Below are positions 6,286 through 6,425 of a stretch of DNA of 6,425 nt, one piece after another (position 1 is the stretch's first letter; the number at the start of each line of letters is the position of its first letter). The DNA is from Synergistales bacterium. Its GTDB lineage: Bacteria > Synergistota > Synergistia > Synergistales > 79-D21. The notes under the pieces were generated by a model, which ran no database searches, was not told the DNA's origin, and saw only the letters and a list, made by a program, of their open reading frames with translations. Location of the stretch: positions 284,726 through 291,150 of the forward strand of contig JADLKH010000005.1 of the NCBI GenBank assembly GCA_015657435.1. The letters are read 5' to 3'. Both the position numbers and the translations under genes were made by a program.

Positions 6286-6290
6286 GGTGA
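6284..6290 (+). promoter_or_regulatory. Ribosome binding site of subunit A
   Basis: GAGGTGA, a good match to the anti-Shine-Dalgarno sequence, overlaps the F stop codon and ends four bases before ATG 6295. Confidence 0.65.
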
Positions 6291-6294
6291 AAGC

Positions 6295-6425
6295 ATGAAT
6301 AGGACCGGCAACGTCATCGGAATATCGGGACCCGTTGTTCGTGCGGCCGTCGATTTTCCCGTCAGGCTGTTCGAAATCGTCCACGCCGGAAAGGAAGCTC
6401 TTCTGGGCGAGGTCATTCGGATACG
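6295..6425 (+). CDS. atpA: V/A-type ATP synthase catalytic subunit A (3' partial)
   Basis: Only the first 43 codons are in the window. They match the N-terminal beta-barrel of subunit A, the nucleotide-hydrolysing and ATP-forming chain of the A3B3 head: GNVIGISGPVVRAAVDFPV fits the family's G-x-I-x-x-IsGPvV-x-A opening, and EIVHAGKEALLGEVIRI fits E-x-v-x-vG-x-x-x-LiGEvI-x-i. The P-loop and the large V-type-specific insert lie beyond the right edge. ATG 6295 is preceded by a GAGGTGA site and sits 9 bp after the F stop. The GISGPVV and LLGEVI motifs separate it from subunit B and from F-type alpha or beta chains, although the fragment is short. Confidence 0.93.
   Translation, partial: MNRTGNVIGISGPVVRAAVDFPVRLFEIVHAGKEALLGEVIRI

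Noticed and set aside
6256..6294. Frameshift explaining the short F subunit
   Set aside because: The other two frames do not encode the expected helix, and the subunit A ribosome site and start follow at once.
5922..6416. 164-residue minus-strand frame across C, F and A
   Set aside because: It is antisense to three conserved genes and its composition is Ser/Arg/Pro/Thr-rich, typical of a GC-rich shadow frame.
1..6425. CRISPR array, tRNA, insertion sequence, toxin-antitoxin pair or prophage genes
   Set aside because: No direct repeat array, tRNA-like fold, terminal inverted repeat or transposase motif is visible; nearly every base is in a housekeeping-type coding frame.

Overview
The window reads as a dense, single-strand bacterial operon that carries most of a V/A-type (rotary) ATP synthase. 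The genes, all on the + strand, run in the order: membrane-anchored WecG/TagA-type glycosyltransferase (5' end off the window), CBS-pair protein, short coiled-coil protein (candidate peripheral-stalk subunit G/H), subunit I (a), subunit K (c, proteolipid), subunit E, subunit C (d), subunit F, and the first 43 codons of catalytic subunit A. From the coiled-coil gene onward this is the G-I-K(L)-E-C-F-A order known from Thermus. Subunits B and D are expected just beyond the right edge.

The DNA is GC-rich, with G/C-heavy third codon positions, Shine-Dalgarno-led genes and some TTG starts. Bacteria with V/A-type ATPases in this order include Deinococcota, Synergistota, some Spirochaetota, Thermotogota and Clostridia. 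My best guess is a Synergistota-like anaerobe, but this is an inference from gene content and style, not proven by any marker in the window.

Layout: bases 1-1389 hold the glycosyltransferase, a fusion of the C-terminal half of a WecA/TagO/MraY-like membrane domain with eroded active-site motifs and a complete GT26 domain. Bases 1386-1853 encode two CBS domains and 1837-2208 the coiled-coil protein. Bases 2205-4118 encode subunit I, 4100-4318 subunit K, 4333-4989 subunit E, 4952-6019 subunit C, 6016-6285 subunit F, and 6295 to the edge subunit A. Nearly every junction overlaps (ATGA or TTGA, or 17-38 bp overlaps). The largest gaps are 14 bp (K-E) and 9 bp (F-A). I see no promoter, terminator, RNA gene, repeat array or mobile element, and no gap long enough to hide a gene.

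How the genes work together: I and K form the membrane motor, in which ions pass between the stator arginine of I and the ring glutamate of K. C and F link the ring to the central axle (with D, off window). E and the G-like protein form the peripheral stalk that holds the A/B head. The ion site of K resembles the Na+ site of the Enterococcus hirae ring, so a sodium-coupled enzyme is plausible. The CBS protein may be an adenine-nucleotide sensor. The glycosyltransferase is translationally coupled to it, but its link to the ATPase is unclear.

I did not find a wholly new system. The most noteworthy points are the degenerate transferase-glycosyltransferase fusion, the coupling of a cell-envelope enzyme and a CBS protein to the ATPase operon, the Na+-type two-helix K subunit, and an F subunit without its usual C-terminal helix.
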